The notes: generated from the sequence alone by a model not told the origin. A stretch of DNA of 64,000 bases from Streptomyces sp. NBC_01669 (GCF_026339735.1 NZ_JAPEQG010000001.1:3534001-3598000), one strand, 5' to 3'; shown: positions 37,574 through 45,842, counted from the stretch's first letter. Made by a program: numbers and translations.

Positions 37574-38032
37574 CTACGTGACCGCTTCCGCGCCGCGGTG
37601 CCCCCGGGTGAAGCGGATCACCACCGTGTCGCCGCCGATGACGACGAACCGCCCGCCCTCGCACCGGATGACGGCTTCGTGCACCTCGCCGCGCTCGTCC
37701 CGGCGCTCCTCGGTGCGGGTGACCGTCCACCCGCCCGCGGGCGGTTCCGGCAGGTGCGGCAGGGCGGAGAACCCCCACTGGCCCGCGGGTACGCACCAGT
37801 CGGGCAGCTGCGGCCAGGTGCCGGGACCGACGTGCAGGGTCCAGTCGGAGGCGCAGGTCAGGAGCACCGACTGGCCGTCGGAGAGCAGGAACTCGACGGC
37901 CTCCGGTTCCCCCAATTGTCCCTCCGGCCGGTAGAAGAGGCCGAGTACGCCGGTGATCCGTGCCCCTCTGAGCCATTCGGAGTCCCCGCGTCGCGGGCTG
38001 CGGAAGGCTTCCTCGTCGTGCTCCACCCTCAT
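37574..38032 (-). CDS. Hypothetical protein, 152 residues
   Basis: I do not recognise this protein. It has a beta-rich composition (GARITGVLGLFYRPEG, AVEFLLSDGQSVLLTCASDWTL, WTVTRTEER, GGRFVVIGGDTVVIRF) and no signal or membrane segment. Its small soluble beta domain resembles those annotated as hypothetical in Streptomyces. It starts at ATG 38032 and is convergent with the winged-helix gene. Confidence 0.65.
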   Translation of the reverse strand: MRVEHDEEAFRSPRRGDSEWLRGARITGVLGLFYRPEGQLGEPEAVEFLLSDGQSVLLTCASDWTLHVGPGTWPQLPDWCVPAGQWGFSALPHLPEPPAGGWTVTRTEERRDERGEVHEAVIRCEGGRFVVIGGDTVVIRFTRGHRGAEAVT

Positions 38033-38219
38033 GGCCTGCTCCTTCCCCGTGCACTGACCGCCCAGGGTCGCATCATTCGGGCGTACGTCGGTGGAGAGGG
38101 TGGTCCCTTCGGGTACGGCGGCCCGCTCGTCTGAAGTGAGCTGCGGTACGAGCCGGTTGGATGCGGCGGCCGTCGCCCCCTCGGAGCTCGGCGAGGAGGG
38201 CGCGGGCGGCGCTGAACAC

Positions 38220-39002
38220 CTACCGCGGCTTGCGGGCCTCGATCAGGAAGCGGGTGGTGTGCGCGACGAACGGCCCCTCGGTCTCGATGAGGTGGTGCAG
38301 GGCGGCCAGCTGCGGCCGGTACTGCCCGACCGTGAAGCCGGGCACCATCCAGATCACCTTCCGCAGGAAGTAGACGACGGCGCCGATGTCGAAGAACTCG
38401 GTACGCAGCGTCTCCAGCCGCAGATCGACGACCTCCAGCCCGGCCGCCTCTGCCTCGGCGCCGGCCCGTTGCGGGTCGCGGGCGCCACGCGCCTCGGGCG
38501 GCTGCGGGCCGAGGAAGTACTCGACGAGTTCGAAGACGCTCGCCGGACCGACCTGCTGCGAGAAGTACGTGCCGCCGGGTCGCAGGACGCGTGCGATCTC
38601 CGTCCACCAGGTGGTCACCGGGTGACGGCTGGTCACCAGGTCGAAGGCGGCGTCCCCGAACGGCAGCGGCGGCTCGTCCGCATCGGCGACCACGACGACG
38701 CCGAGCGGGTGCAGTCGGGCGGTGGCACGGGCGATGTTCGGCGGCCAGGACTCGGTGGCGACGGTGAGCGGAGGCAGCTTCGGCGCGGAGGCGAGTACCT
38801 CACCGCCGCCGGTCTGGATGTCGAGGGCGGCGTGGGCCCGGCCCAGCCACTCCCCCATGGCGCGCGCGTAGCCCCAGGAGGGGCGTTGTTCGGTGGCCCG
38901 GCCGTCGAGCCAGGAGAAGTCCCAGCCGTCGACGGAGACGGCATCGGCCTCGGCCACGAGCGCGTCGAAGCGTGCGCGTTCCTCTTCGGGTGTTCCAGGC
39001 AT
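38220..39002 (-). CDS. Class I SAM-dependent methyltransferase
   Basis: A 260-residue Rossmann-type methyltransferase. Motif I is ALDIQTGGGEVL (near residue 60), the acidic motif II position is VVVADADEPPLPFGDAAFD, and motif III follows in VTSRHPVTTWWTEIARVLRPGGTYFSQQ. A C-terminal segment with FFDIGAVVYFLRKVIWMVPGF is typical of an actinobacterial subgroup of unknown substrate. The start is ATG 39002. It is the last core-type gene before the IS110 element. Confidence 0.88.
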   Translation of the reverse strand: MPGTPEEERARFDALVAEADAVSVDGWDFSWLDGRATEQRPSWGYARAMGEWLGRAHAALDIQTGGGEVLASAPKLPPLTVATESWPPNIARATARLHPLGVVVVADADEPPLPFGDAAFDLVTSRHPVTTWWTEIARVLRPGGTYFSQQVGPASVFELVEYFLGPQPPEARGARDPQRAGAEAEAAGLEVVDLRLETLRTEFFDIGAVVYFLRKVIWMVPGFTVGQYRPQLAALHHLIETEGPFVAHTTRFLIEARKPR

Positions 39003-39111
39003 ACGAGGATGGTGTCACCGGTGCGCCCGCGGACGCGACCGGATTCCGGGTGCCCCGGGCCCGGCGGTCCGTGAGCGGTACGACAGGTCAGACACCCCAT
39101 GTCGTTTGGTG

Positions 39112-40356
39112 TCAAGCGGCTTGGGGGTGGGCGTGGTGGGACCAGGTGGTTGCTTCGTCGTAGCGGGTGCGGGTTTTGAGGCAGCCGTGGAGGATGCCGA
39201 CGAGTCGGTTGCCGAGTTGGCGGAGGGCGGGGTTGTAGCCGACTTCGCGGGCTCGTTGTTTGTCGTAGTAGTGGCGGGCGCCGGGTGAGGCGCGCAGGGC
39301 GGAGAACGCCTGGGTCTGGAGGGCGTCGGCGAGGCGGTTGTTGCGGACGTAGCGGGCCTGGACGGTGTGGCTCTTGCCGGAGGCCCGGGTGATGGGGCTG
39401 GTGCCGGCGTAGTTCTTGCGGGCTTTCGCGCTGGTGTATCGGGTGGGGTCGTCTCCGAACTCGGCAAGCACCCGGGCGCCGGTGATCTCCGCGATGCCGG
39501 GCATCGAGAGGTAGATCTCAGCGTCCGGGTGCGCCAGAAAATGCGTCTTCACCTGCTCTTCCATCGCGGCGATCTGCTCGTTCAACGCGATGATCAGACG
39601 GGCGTGAGCGGTGGCGGTGGCCGCGTAGGCGGCCGTGACCGGCTCGGGCAGGCCGAGCTGCCGCTCACGCAGCGCGGTCTGGATCGTGGCCGCTTTCGCG
39701 GCACGGTTGTGGCGGCGGTGCCGGGTCAGGACGGCGGTGATCTGGGTGCGGGTCAGCTTCGCCGCCGCGGCCGGGGCAGGCGCCTTGATCAGCAGTTCCA
39801 GCGCGTCTGTGCTGGTCAGGGTCAGGTCCGCGTAGGCGTTCAGGGCGGCGGGGAAGTACTCGCGCAGGGTGGTGCGCAGCCGCTGGAAGGTGCGGGTGCG
39901 TTCCCAGATCAGGGTCTGGTGGGCGCGGGCGACGACCTTGACGGCCTGGGCCTGCTCGCTGTCCCCGGCCACCGGCCGCAGCTGGGCCCGGTCGATGCGG
40001 ACCATGTCGGCGAGCGCGTGCGCGTCGCCCTTGTCGCTCTTGGCGCCGGAGGAGGCATACCGTTCCTTGAAACGGGCGACCTGCCGGGGGTTGATCGCAT
40101 AGACCTGGTAGTCGGAGGCGATCAGGGCCTGCACCCAGGAGCCGCGGTCGGTTTCGATCCCGACCACCACCTCGCCCGGATCCAGGTCCTCGCCGCCGTG
40201 GCGGGCGAGGAGTTCGTGCAGTTTGGCGATGCCCGCCACTCCCTCGGGCAGGTTCGCGGCGGCCAGCTTCCGGCCGGTCTCGTCCTGGATCTCGACATCG
40301 TGGTGGTCCTCGGCCCAGTCATCACCGATCAGCAGCAACAGACCCTCCCCAGTCAC
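39112..40356 (-). CDS. IS110-family transposase, apparently intact
   Basis: A 414-residue DEDD recombinase. The N-terminal RuvC-like domain has the acidic residues in IGDDWAEDHHDV (near D13), GIETDRGSW (E68) and SDKGDAHALADMVR (D108/D111, D117). A helical middle follows, then the C-terminal Transposase_20 domain with SMPGIAEITGARVLAEFGD and KNYAGTSPITRASGKSH, where the Ser nucleophile of the family is expected. It starts at GTG 40356. No internal stops or frameshifts are seen, so it may be active. Confidence 0.94.
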   Translation of the reverse strand: MTGEGLLLLIGDDWAEDHHDVEIQDETGRKLAAANLPEGVAGIAKLHELLARHGGEDLDPGEVVVGIETDRGSWVQALIASDYQVYAINPRQVARFKERYASSGAKSDKGDAHALADMVRIDRAQLRPVAGDSEQAQAVKVVARAHQTLIWERTRTFQRLRTTLREYFPAALNAYADLTLTSTDALELLIKAPAPAAAAKLTRTQITAVLTRHRRHNRAAKAATIQTALRERQLGLPEPVTAAYAATATAHARLIIALNEQIAAMEEQVKTHFLAHPDAEIYLSMPGIAEITGARVLAEFGDDPTRYTSAKARKNYAGTSPITRASGKSHTVQARYVRNNRLADALQTQAFSALRASPGARHYYDKQRAREVGYNPALRQLGNRLVGILHGCLKTRTRYDEATTWSHHAHPQAA

Positions 40357-40495
40357 GTACTTGACACAGCGGTGCAGCCTGCGGAAGGCACGGCACGCGG
40401 CCTAATGGATCCAGTGCTCACACCCTGACGGGCGGGCACGCCACCCCATCAGCGGTCTGGCCTCCCGGCCGACCAGCAGGGGCACGGTCTGACCT
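40357..40495 (-). ncRNA. Candidate bridge RNA region of the IS110 element
   Basis: IS110 elements are known to express a structured bridge RNA from the non-coding end upstream of the transposase (downstream in IS1111 types). This 139-bp stretch on the transposase side has no coding and includes stem-forming segments, for example GGCCGGGAGGCC around 40460-40472. No boundary can be fixed from one sequence. Confidence 0.35.
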
Positions 40496-40539
40496 CAGAA
40501 GTCGATGCTTCCGGCGGCGTTAGTGCTCACCTGCTGGCG

Positions 40540-40572
40540 GCTACGGAACCGAGCATTCCCCAGTTCCGTAGC
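40540..40572. terminator. Inverted repeat after the prepilin peptidase gene
   Basis: GCTACGGAAC at 40540-40549 and GTTCCGTAGC at 40563-40572 are perfect complements with a 13-base loop, 6 bp from the prepilin peptidase stop. It could terminate that gene, and IS110 elements often land near such palindromes. Confidence 0.6.
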
Positions 40573-40577
40573 TCCCA

Positions 40578-41420
40578 TTAGGCGGCGAGACCGCCCAACA
40601 GCAGCCCGAGCAGGGCGCCCCCGATCATGAACGGCCCGAACGGGATGCCCGTCTTGCGCCCGGCCCGTCGCAGGATCATCAGCCCGAACCCGTACACCGA
40701 GCCGAACACGAACCCGGCGAAGCCTCCCGCGCAGACGATCGCCCACCCGTACCAGCCGAGGGCCACGCCCAGCGACAGGGCAAGCTTGACGTCGCCGAAG
40801 CCCATCCCGTTCGGGTTGATCAGGAAGAGCAGGAGGTAGAAGCCGCCGAGCGCGAGGCCGCCGAGCAGTGCGGAGGTCCACGATCCGGCATGTTCCGGAA
40901 GCAGCGCCGCACCGCCCAGGAGCAGGATGGCCGCGCCGGCGAGCGGCAGCGTCAGCTGGTCGGGCAGCCGGTGGACGCGACGGTCGATGGTGGCGAGAAG
41001 CACGGCGACAGGGGCGAGAAGCAGCCAGACGACGAGCTCGGGGCGGAGTCCGGTGGCCGCGGCCAGGGCGGTGCAGCCGAGGGCGGTCACGACGGGGGCG
41101 AGGAGGGAGGGGGTGTAAGGCTCAGCCGTTCTCCCGGCTTCGCCACTGCCTGCATCCGGCGCGGAGGCGGCAACCGTCGCCGCCCGCGGAGCCGTCCGTA
41201 CCCCGGCACACGCAGCGCACCGGGCAGAACCGAGCCAGCCGCGGGCCACCCCGCTGAAGGGGTGGCCGGCGGGGCAGGTGTCCCGCCATGCGTCGTCCGG
41301 TTCGACCGAGAACCGGTAGGCGGCGCGAGGGACCAGTAGTCCGGCCGCGGCGCCCCAGAGCGCGGCGACTCCCAGCAACATGGCGAACACGGAACCGACC
41401 CTAGGCCGGTGGACGCGCAC
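40578..41420 (-). CDS. A24 family prepilin peptidase (TadV/PilD-like)
   Basis: About 280 residues with seven or eight hydrophobic segments. The two catalytic Asp motifs of aspartyl prepilin peptidases are present: ATIDRRVHRLPDQL near residue 143 and GMGFGDVKLALSLG near residue 205. The N-terminal region has cysteines (DTCPAGHPF, ARCAAC) recalling the zinc-binding loop of full-length enzymes. It cleaves prepilin leaders at the cytoplasmic face of the membrane. The start is uncertain: GTG 41420 or inner GTG/ATG codons down to 41381. It is divergent from DUF192. The two pilin-like fusion proteins encoded to the right are potential substrates. Confidence 0.9.
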   Translation of the reverse strand: MRVHRPRVGSVFAMLLGVAALWGAAAGLLVPRAAYRFSVEPDDAWRDTCPAGHPFSGVARGWLGSARCAACAGVRTAPRAATVAASAPDAGSGEAGRTAEPYTPSLLAPVVTALGCTALAAATGLRPELVVWLLLAPVAVLLATIDRRVHRLPDQLTLPLAGAAILLLGGAALLPEHAGSWTSALLGGLALGGFYLLLFLINPNGMGFGDVKLALSLGVALGWYGWAIVCAGGFAGFVFGSVYGFGLMILRRAGRKTGIPFGPFMIGGALLGLLLGGLAA

Positions 41421-41426
41421 GGGTCA

Positions 41427-41442
41427 TGGGTCCAGGGGCCCA
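41427..41442. promoter_or_regulatory. TGGGYCC dyad between prepilin peptidase and DUF192 genes
   Basis: TGGGTCC-AG-GGGCCCA, one mismatch from the perfect dyad at 52871. It lies in the 74-bp divergent promoter region and is one of five such sites confined to this cluster. Confidence 0.55.
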
Positions 41443-41494
41443 CTGCGTACGGTTCCGGGCCCAGCGACGGTCACCGGGCGCTACGGTCGTGGCC

Positions 41495-41866
41495 ATGGGT
41501 CAATGGCGCAATGGAAACGGGACGTTGACGGTCACGGACCGGGAGGGCGGACCGGAGCAGCAGGTGCCGCTGCGGATCGCCGCCTCGTACCGGGCGCGGT
41601 CCAAGGGGCTGCTCGGGCAGGACGGGATCGACGGGGCACTGATGATCACCCCGTGCGGGAGTGTGCACACGTTCCGGATGCGGTTTGCGATCGATGTGGC
41701 GTACCTGGACCGGAAGTTCAACGTCGTGGCGGTCCACACGATGAAGCCGGGGCGGCTCGGGATGGTGCGGCTGCGGTCGCGGCACGTGATCGAGTCGGAG
41801 GCCGGGACGATGGAGAAGTGGGGGCTGCGGCCCGGGGCCCGGGTGCGGGTCGTCCAGACCTCCTGA
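41495..41866 (+). CDS. DUF192 protein
   Basis: A 123-residue protein with the DUF192 pattern: VPLRIAASYRARSKGLLGQDG, DGALMITPCGSVHTFRMRFAIDVAYLD, and VHTMKPGRLGMVRLRSRHVIE leading to GLRPGARV. It has no signal peptide in this form. The family is of unknown function and is often found near prepilin peptidase and Tad/Flp pilus genes in actinobacteria, which suits its divergent pairing here. The start is ATG 41495. Confidence 0.87.
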   Translation: MGQWRNGNGTLTVTDREGGPEQQVPLRIAASYRARSKGLLGQDGIDGALMITPCGSVHTFRMRFAIDVAYLDRKFNVVAVHTMKPGRLGMVRLRSRHVIESEAGTMEKWGLRPGARVRVVQTS

Positions 41867-41965
41867 CGCGGGGACCTGGGTCAGGAGGGCCGGGGAGATC
41901 TGCTTCGCCGCCCGCCGCGCCGGGTTCGGTCCGGGCGTTCGCGGCGGGCGATGACGTACGGCTCA

Positions 41966-42167
41966 GAGCCTGTCGGGTGACCTTCGATCGGATGGCGGAC
42001 GCGGTCTGGTGCGTGCGATTCCAAGGCGGCGGGATGTCCTCGGATGGGGTCTCCCCTGCTCGAACGAAGCTGAGAGCTTGGGGAAGGAGCTACTAGGATA
42101 TTTCGGCAACGCGGGAAGCGTGCGTGCCAGGGCGTGGCCGCCCGATCAGAGGTCACCCGACAGGCTC
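41966..42167. mobile_element. MITE-like element, copy 2 (202 bp)
   Basis: The ends are the same as in copy 1 at 18867 (18-bp terminal inverted repeat GAGCCTGTCGGGTGACCT), and the element is flanked by TCA at 41963-41965 and 42168-42170. It is about 39 bp longer because of an internal insert. The right TCA is the stop codon (TGA on the minus strand) of the neighbouring gene, so the insertion restored that stop by target duplication. Short open frames crossing the element are artefacts shared by both copies. Confidence 0.87.
42042..42086. repeat. Nested repeat unit inside MITE copy 2
   Basis: This segment, absent from copy 1, has TCTCCCC near its left side and GGGGA near its right with a CTCGAACGAAG core, giving an imperfect hairpin. 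I recall units with this core as abundant intergenic repeats in Streptomyces. Whether it inserted here or was deleted from copy 1 is not decided by two copies. Confidence 0.5.
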
Positions 42168-42575
42168 TCAGGAAGCCGGGCGGCGTGTACCCAGGCCGCG
42201 GCCGACGAGCGGGGTCACCGTGCGGATCAGTTTCAGCTGGGTGGAGCGCAGGACCTTCACCGTCATGTCGTCGGACCAGCCGGTGGTCGTGGACCATTCG
42301 TATCCCGAGCCGACCATCTCGCTGGCGAACGCCAGCTCCGTCGCGAGCAGGGCCCGCGCCCAGTCCATCGGTTCCAGAGGCTCCTTGGCCGCAAGTGCGG
42401 TACGGATCCGGGCGCCTCGCCGGTTCAGGTCGTCCGCGTCGTCGAAGCCCATGGCCACGGCGAACTCCTCCGTGCACCGTGCTGGGCCGCTCCACTCGAT
42501 CAGGCCCTGTTGCAGGAGCTGGGACTCCTCATCGGTCAGCGTCAGCTGTTCCGCCGTCTGCACGCCAGTCGTCAC
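42168..42575 (-). CDS. Hypothetical helical protein, 135 residues
   Basis: A mostly alpha-helical soluble protein (LTDEESQLLQQGLIEWSGPARC, then AVAMGFDDADDLNRRGARIRTALAA, ending VTPLVGRGLGTRRPAS). I do not recognise a named domain. It starts at GTG 42575 with GGAAGG upstream. Its TGA stop is made by the right-hand target duplication of the adjacent MITE, so the reading frame is intact or at most altered at its end. It is similar in style to small Streptomyces proteins found beside toxin loci. Confidence 0.68.
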   Translation of the reverse strand: MTTGVQTAEQLTLTDEESQLLQQGLIEWSGPARCTEEFAVAMGFDDADDLNRRGARIRTALAAKEPLEPMDWARALLATELAFASEMVGSGYEWSTTTGWSDDMTVKVLRSTQLKLIRTVTPLVGRGLGTRRPAS

Positions 42576-42691
42576 CCTTCCACCCTTCCGGGAGCCCGCC
42601 CGGCCCCGCGGTCGTGGTGCGTACGTGGGTGCCGGCGGAACGTTCAGAACCTCAGGGATGCGACGCTAACGACCCATCGGACGGGCCGTCT

Positions 42692-42707
42692 TGGGCCCCA
42701 GGGCTCA
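42692..42707. promoter_or_regulatory. TGGGCCC dyad, site 2
   Basis: TGGGCCC-CA-GGGCTCA, one mismatch from the consensus. It lies in the gene-free stretch between the 135-residue gene (42575) and the first pilin-fusion gene. Confidence 0.5.
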
Positions 42708-42800
42708 TGCCGGGGCCCAGCCGGAGCCGTTGCGGAAGCAGCGGGACGGTCCTTTTGCAGGTCCCGTGGCCGTCGGCCGACCGCGCCGGCGGAGGGCGCC

Positions 42801-42998
42801 ACGGCGCCCGGCGACGTCGACGGGCGCGCCGGACTCGTGGTCGGCGACCCGTCGGAGGACAGCAGCCGGGACGCCCGGTGGATCGTCCGCTCGGATGCCA
42901 CCGGAGTCATCGCCAAGGGCTCGGTCTCGTTCGGCACGGCCATCTTCGGCGCCCCGACCGGCCCGTCCCGGTTCATCCGGTTCCTGAGCTCCCGCTGA
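42801..42998 (+). pseudogene. Possible gene remnant (C-terminal ~65 codons)
   Basis: A protein-like sequence GRAGLVVGDPSEDSSRDARWI, then IAKGSVSFGTAIFGAPTGP, ending RFIRFLSSR, runs to a stop at 42998 but has no start or ribosome site. Its composition differs from random GC-rich frames. I cannot name the parent family. Confidence 0.3.
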
Positions 42999-43077
42999 CG
43001 ACGTCGAGCCGCTCCGTCCGACGGACCCGGCCCGACCGCCGAATTCGCTGCCTCCGTTGCGCACTTGGGCCCGACTT

Positions 43078-43093
43078 TGGGGCCAAGGGCCCA
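43078..43093. promoter_or_regulatory. TGGGCCC dyad, site 3, upstream of pilin-fusion gene 1
   Basis: TGGGGCC-AA-GGGCCCA lies 95 bp before the GTG start. A further TGGGCCC at 43066-43072 forms a wider overlapping dyad with the same right half-site. Confidence 0.55.
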
Positions 43094-43188
43094 GGTCACG
43101 CGGCCAGTTCGCCCGTACGCTCACGCCACACCCGAGGTTCAGTCAGCGGGGCAGGTGCAGGGCGAGTGAGCGTCGGAGAGGGAGAGCC

Positions 43189-45222
43189 GTGAGCAGTGGC
43201 GGGGGCTGGGGACACGGAAGCGCAGGCCGCATACCGCCGGGGCAGGGACCCGGCGGTCCGGGCAGTGGTGGCGGCCCCGGCTGGAACGGCGGAGCCGGGG
43301 GCAGAGGCGGTGCGTTCTTTCCGCTGACGCGCAGTTGGGCCGTCGGCGCCCTCGTCTACATCGTCGCCGGGTTCCTGGTGAGCCGCGGGCTGGTGGAGAC
43401 CCTCGCCACCGGTGAACGGCTCGAAGAGTTCACCTGGCGGCTGGGCCTGCTGCATGTGCCCAGTGTCATCACCTCTCTGCTCACCGTCCTGGCCGCCGCC
43501 CGCGTCCTGCCCGAGGAGCAGCGGGAGTCCCGCCCTGTGTATCTGGCCGCCGCCCTGGGTGTGCCGGTCGCCGGACTCGCGTACGGCCTCTTCGTCTCGT
43601 GGCATCTCGTCGGCGTCGAGGGCGTGTTGATGCCGTTCGTGGTGCTGGTCACCGGTTCGGCCGCCGGGCTGGCCGTCGACCGGCTGCTGGAGGAGGACGA
43701 CAGCGCGGAGTCCGTCACGCCGAACTCGTACTCATGGCGGGACAGCGGTGCCACCGCCATGGAGTACCTCGGGGTGATCGTCCTCGTCGTCACGATGATC
43801 GGCGCGATGGCGATGGCCGGTGTCGGCGGTCAGATCGGCGAGCGGATCCGGTGTGCGATCAGTTCGCTCGGTGGCGGCGGTGGCGGGTGCACCATCGGTG
43901 GCAACAACCCGGTCGCGAAGCCGAAGACGGATGCCGACTACGAGCCCAAGCTCTGCCAGATCTCCAGCGTCTCCGACACGGTCGGTGACAAGGTCAAGAT
44001 CGGCTGGTTCGAGTGGGGCAACGAGTACGGCTTCCAGCAGAAGGTCAGCCAGGCCAACACGGATGTGAACGAGGACGGCAAGGTCGACGAGAACGACAAG
44101 CTGGTCTACATGACGTTCACGGACGCCGCGTCCGTGGGCGCCACCGCCAGCACCCCCGGCTTCAAGCTCGGCAAGCTGGGCAAGGCGGATGTCGACGTCG
44201 GCGGCGGCGTCAAGATCACCAACGGTGACACCTGGGTCTTCAAGAGCGAGGAGGACGCCAAGAAGATGCGGGACGACATCGAGGAAATGAAGATGTGGGA
44301 GACCTCCACGAAGTACAGCGGCGCCTACGGCGGTAACTGGTACTCGGGGATGAAGTGGGCGGACAAGAAGGAGGACGTCGAGAAGCAGATCGGCAACAAG
44401 AAGATCTCCTACTCGACGATCGGCCTCAATGTGTACGCGGACGGCGGTCTCAACATCAGCGCGGGCGACGAGTCCAAGCTCGGCGCGAAGCTCGGCGGCA
44501 AGGCCAAGTTCTCCCCGGACGTGACCATCTCGAAGGACGACGTCAACGGCAACGAGTCGTACACGTACACCGCCAAGCTCGAACTGGAGGGCAAGGTCAG
44601 CGGTTCGGCCGGCCCGCTCACCGGTACGGCCGGCGCGAAGGACACCCGTACCGGGACCATCACCGTCACCCGTGACCAGAAGACCGGCAAGATCGTCCGT
44701 ATCGACATGACAAAGACGGTCGAGACGGGCTCCACGTCCGACAAGGGTGAGGCCAAGGGCGACAACGGCAAGAAGGACGGCGACAAGCGCGGCGGCAAGG
44801 CGGGCGCCACCGACTCGTCCGGCGACACGGGCATCGAGGTCCAGACGAACTCGATCGTCTTCGGCAAGGACACCGACAAGGCGACCGAGGACAAGCGGGC
44901 CATCGCCGAGCAGTGGCTGGACGGCAACGGCAACAACACCGCGCCGTTCGAGTACATGTTCGGCGACAAGTCCCTGCAGCAGAAGCCCGACGGAACCGAC
45001 CCGTTCGACCAGATGATGTTCCAGGACGGGCTGTCGAGCACGATGCAGTACCACGGCGAGACGGACGCCCAGGAGTTCGGCTTCGAGGTCTCGCTCGGCA
45101 TGAGCCTCGGATTCTCCCTCTCGGACGAGCACAAGAAGGAGACACTGACGGACGCGCAGTTCCTCGGAGCTCCGCAGGGCGACAAGCGCACGTTCCTCCC
45201 GTACAGCTACTGCGCGAAGTGA
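43189..45222 (+). CDS. Pilin-like fusion protein 1: membrane segments, Flp-pilin segment and large cargo
   Basis: A 677-residue protein. A Gly-rich N-terminus (2-42) is followed by three or four hydrophobic segments (about 49-67, 88-104, 116-140, 143-165). G187 begins a Flp-pilin-like segment, GATAMEYLG, with Glu at +5 and Tyr at +6 of the predicted prepilin cut, then a hydrophobic helix to about 212. A 450-residue polar cargo follows, with a calcium-loop-like DVNEDGKVDENDKL near residue 287 and a Lys/Asp/Gly-rich linker near 530. It ends in an unrecognised domain. The start is GTG 43189 with GGAGAGGGAGAG upstream. Function unknown; a lipoprotein gene follows at 35 bp. Confidence 0.8.
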   Translation: MSSGGGWGHGSAGRIPPGQGPGGPGSGGGPGWNGGAGGRGGAFFPLTRSWAVGALVYIVAGFLVSRGLVETLATGERLEEFTWRLGLLHVPSVITSLLTVLAAARVLPEEQRESRPVYLAAALGVPVAGLAYGLFVSWHLVGVEGVLMPFVVLVTGSAAGLAVDRLLEEDDSAESVTPNSYSWRDSGATAMEYLGVIVLVVTMIGAMAMAGVGGQIGERIRCAISSLGGGGGGCTIGGNNPVAKPKTDADYEPKLCQISSVSDTVGDKVKIGWFEWGNEYGFQQKVSQANTDVNEDGKVDENDKLVYMTFTDAASVGATASTPGFKLGKLGKADVDVGGGVKITNGDTWVFKSEEDAKKMRDDIEEMKMWETSTKYSGAYGGNWYSGMKWADKKEDVEKQIGNKKISYSTIGLNVYADGGLNISAGDESKLGAKLGGKAKFSPDVTISKDDVNGNESYTYTAKLELEGKVSGSAGPLTGTAGAKDTRTGTITVTRDQKTGKIVRIDMTKTVETGSTSDKGEAKGDNGKKDGDKRGGKAGATDSSGDTGIEVQTNSIVFGKDTDKATEDKRAIAEQWLDGNGNNTAPFEYMFGDKSLQQKPDGTDPFDQMMFQDGLSSTMQYHGETDAQEFGFEVSLGMSLGFSLSDEHKKETLTDAQFLGAPQGDKRTFLPYSYCAK

Positions 45223-45257
45223 GCCCCCGTACGCAGCACCCCGCACAACGAAAGGCG

Positions 45258-45842
45258 ATGACGGCAGTGAGGAAGTCCCGGACGTCCGGCGCGGTTGTTG
45301 CCGCCGCCCTCGGTCTCACCCTGCTCACCGGCTGCGGCTCCTCGGACGCCGCCGCCGTCCCGGACGGCTGGGGCACGCTCGACACCAGGAGCGTGTCCGT
45401 CGGCTACCCCGAGGACAAGGGCTACAAGGAGCAGTCCGCCGCCGACCGCAACAAGAACAACGCGGCCGTCGCGCTCAAGGAGGAGGGCGGGCTGCGCACC
45501 GGCATGGTCTCGGTCCAGCTCGACTTCGCGACCGGCATCGACGACGCGAGCGAGGCCGCCTCCGCGGCGGGCGCGGGCATCGGCCTCGGTGCCACCCGCA
45601 AGGGCACCACCGACGTGCGGCTCGCGGGCGAGGAGAGCGCCCGTGAGGCGCGTCGGATCGATTACGAGTTCACCTCGTCCGGCAAGGAGCAGACCCCGGC
45701 GAACGGCACCCGGATGACGGGGGTCGTGGTGGCGGGGGTCGATTCGAAGGACGTACCGTTCGCCATCCGGATCAATGCGGTGAAGGGCTCGCTGAGCGCT
45801 CAGGACCTCGACGCGTTCGTGGGCTCGATCACCGTGAAGTAG
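45258..45842 (+). CDS. Putative lipoprotein, possible partner of pilin-fusion 1
   Basis: A 194-residue protein with signal and lipobox LTGC (C26). The mature part has a beta-rich VSVQLDFATGIDDASEAASAAG region and VVAGVDSKDVPFAIRINAV, giving a fold similar in outline to small LpqN/PsbP-like lipoproteins. The start is ATG 45258 with GAAAGG upstream, 35 bp after the fusion gene stop, so they are probably cotranscribed. It might be an envelope-side immunity or assembly factor. That is inference from position only. Confidence 0.75.
   Translation: MTAVRKSRTSGAVVAAALGLTLLTGCGSSDAAAVPDGWGTLDTRSVSVGYPEDKGYKEQSAADRNKNNAAVALKEEGGLRTGMVSVQLDFATGIDDASEAASAAGAGIGLGATRKGTTDVRLAGEESAREARRIDYEFTSSGKEQTPANGTRMTGVVVAGVDSKDVPFAIRINAVKGSLSAQDLDAFVGSITVK

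Larger units (their letters stand above)
39085..40495 (-). mobile_element. IS110-family insertion sequence (ends provisional)
   Basis: It contains a complete IS110-type transposase gene. A 9-bp inverted pair, AGGTCAGAC at 39085-39093 and GTCTGACCT at 40487-40495, brackets the gene asymmetrically: 27 bp remain downstream and 139 bp upstream of it. This fits subterminal repeats as described for IS1111-like members. IS110 elements lack normal terminal repeats and make no long duplication, so the exact ends cannot be settled by eye. It marks the left border of the accessory region. Confidence 0.6.

Noticed and set aside
41881..42495. Short proteins read through the MITE copies
   Set aside because: The same sequence appears in both element copies and is not preceded by ribosome sites; such frames are artefacts of the repeat.
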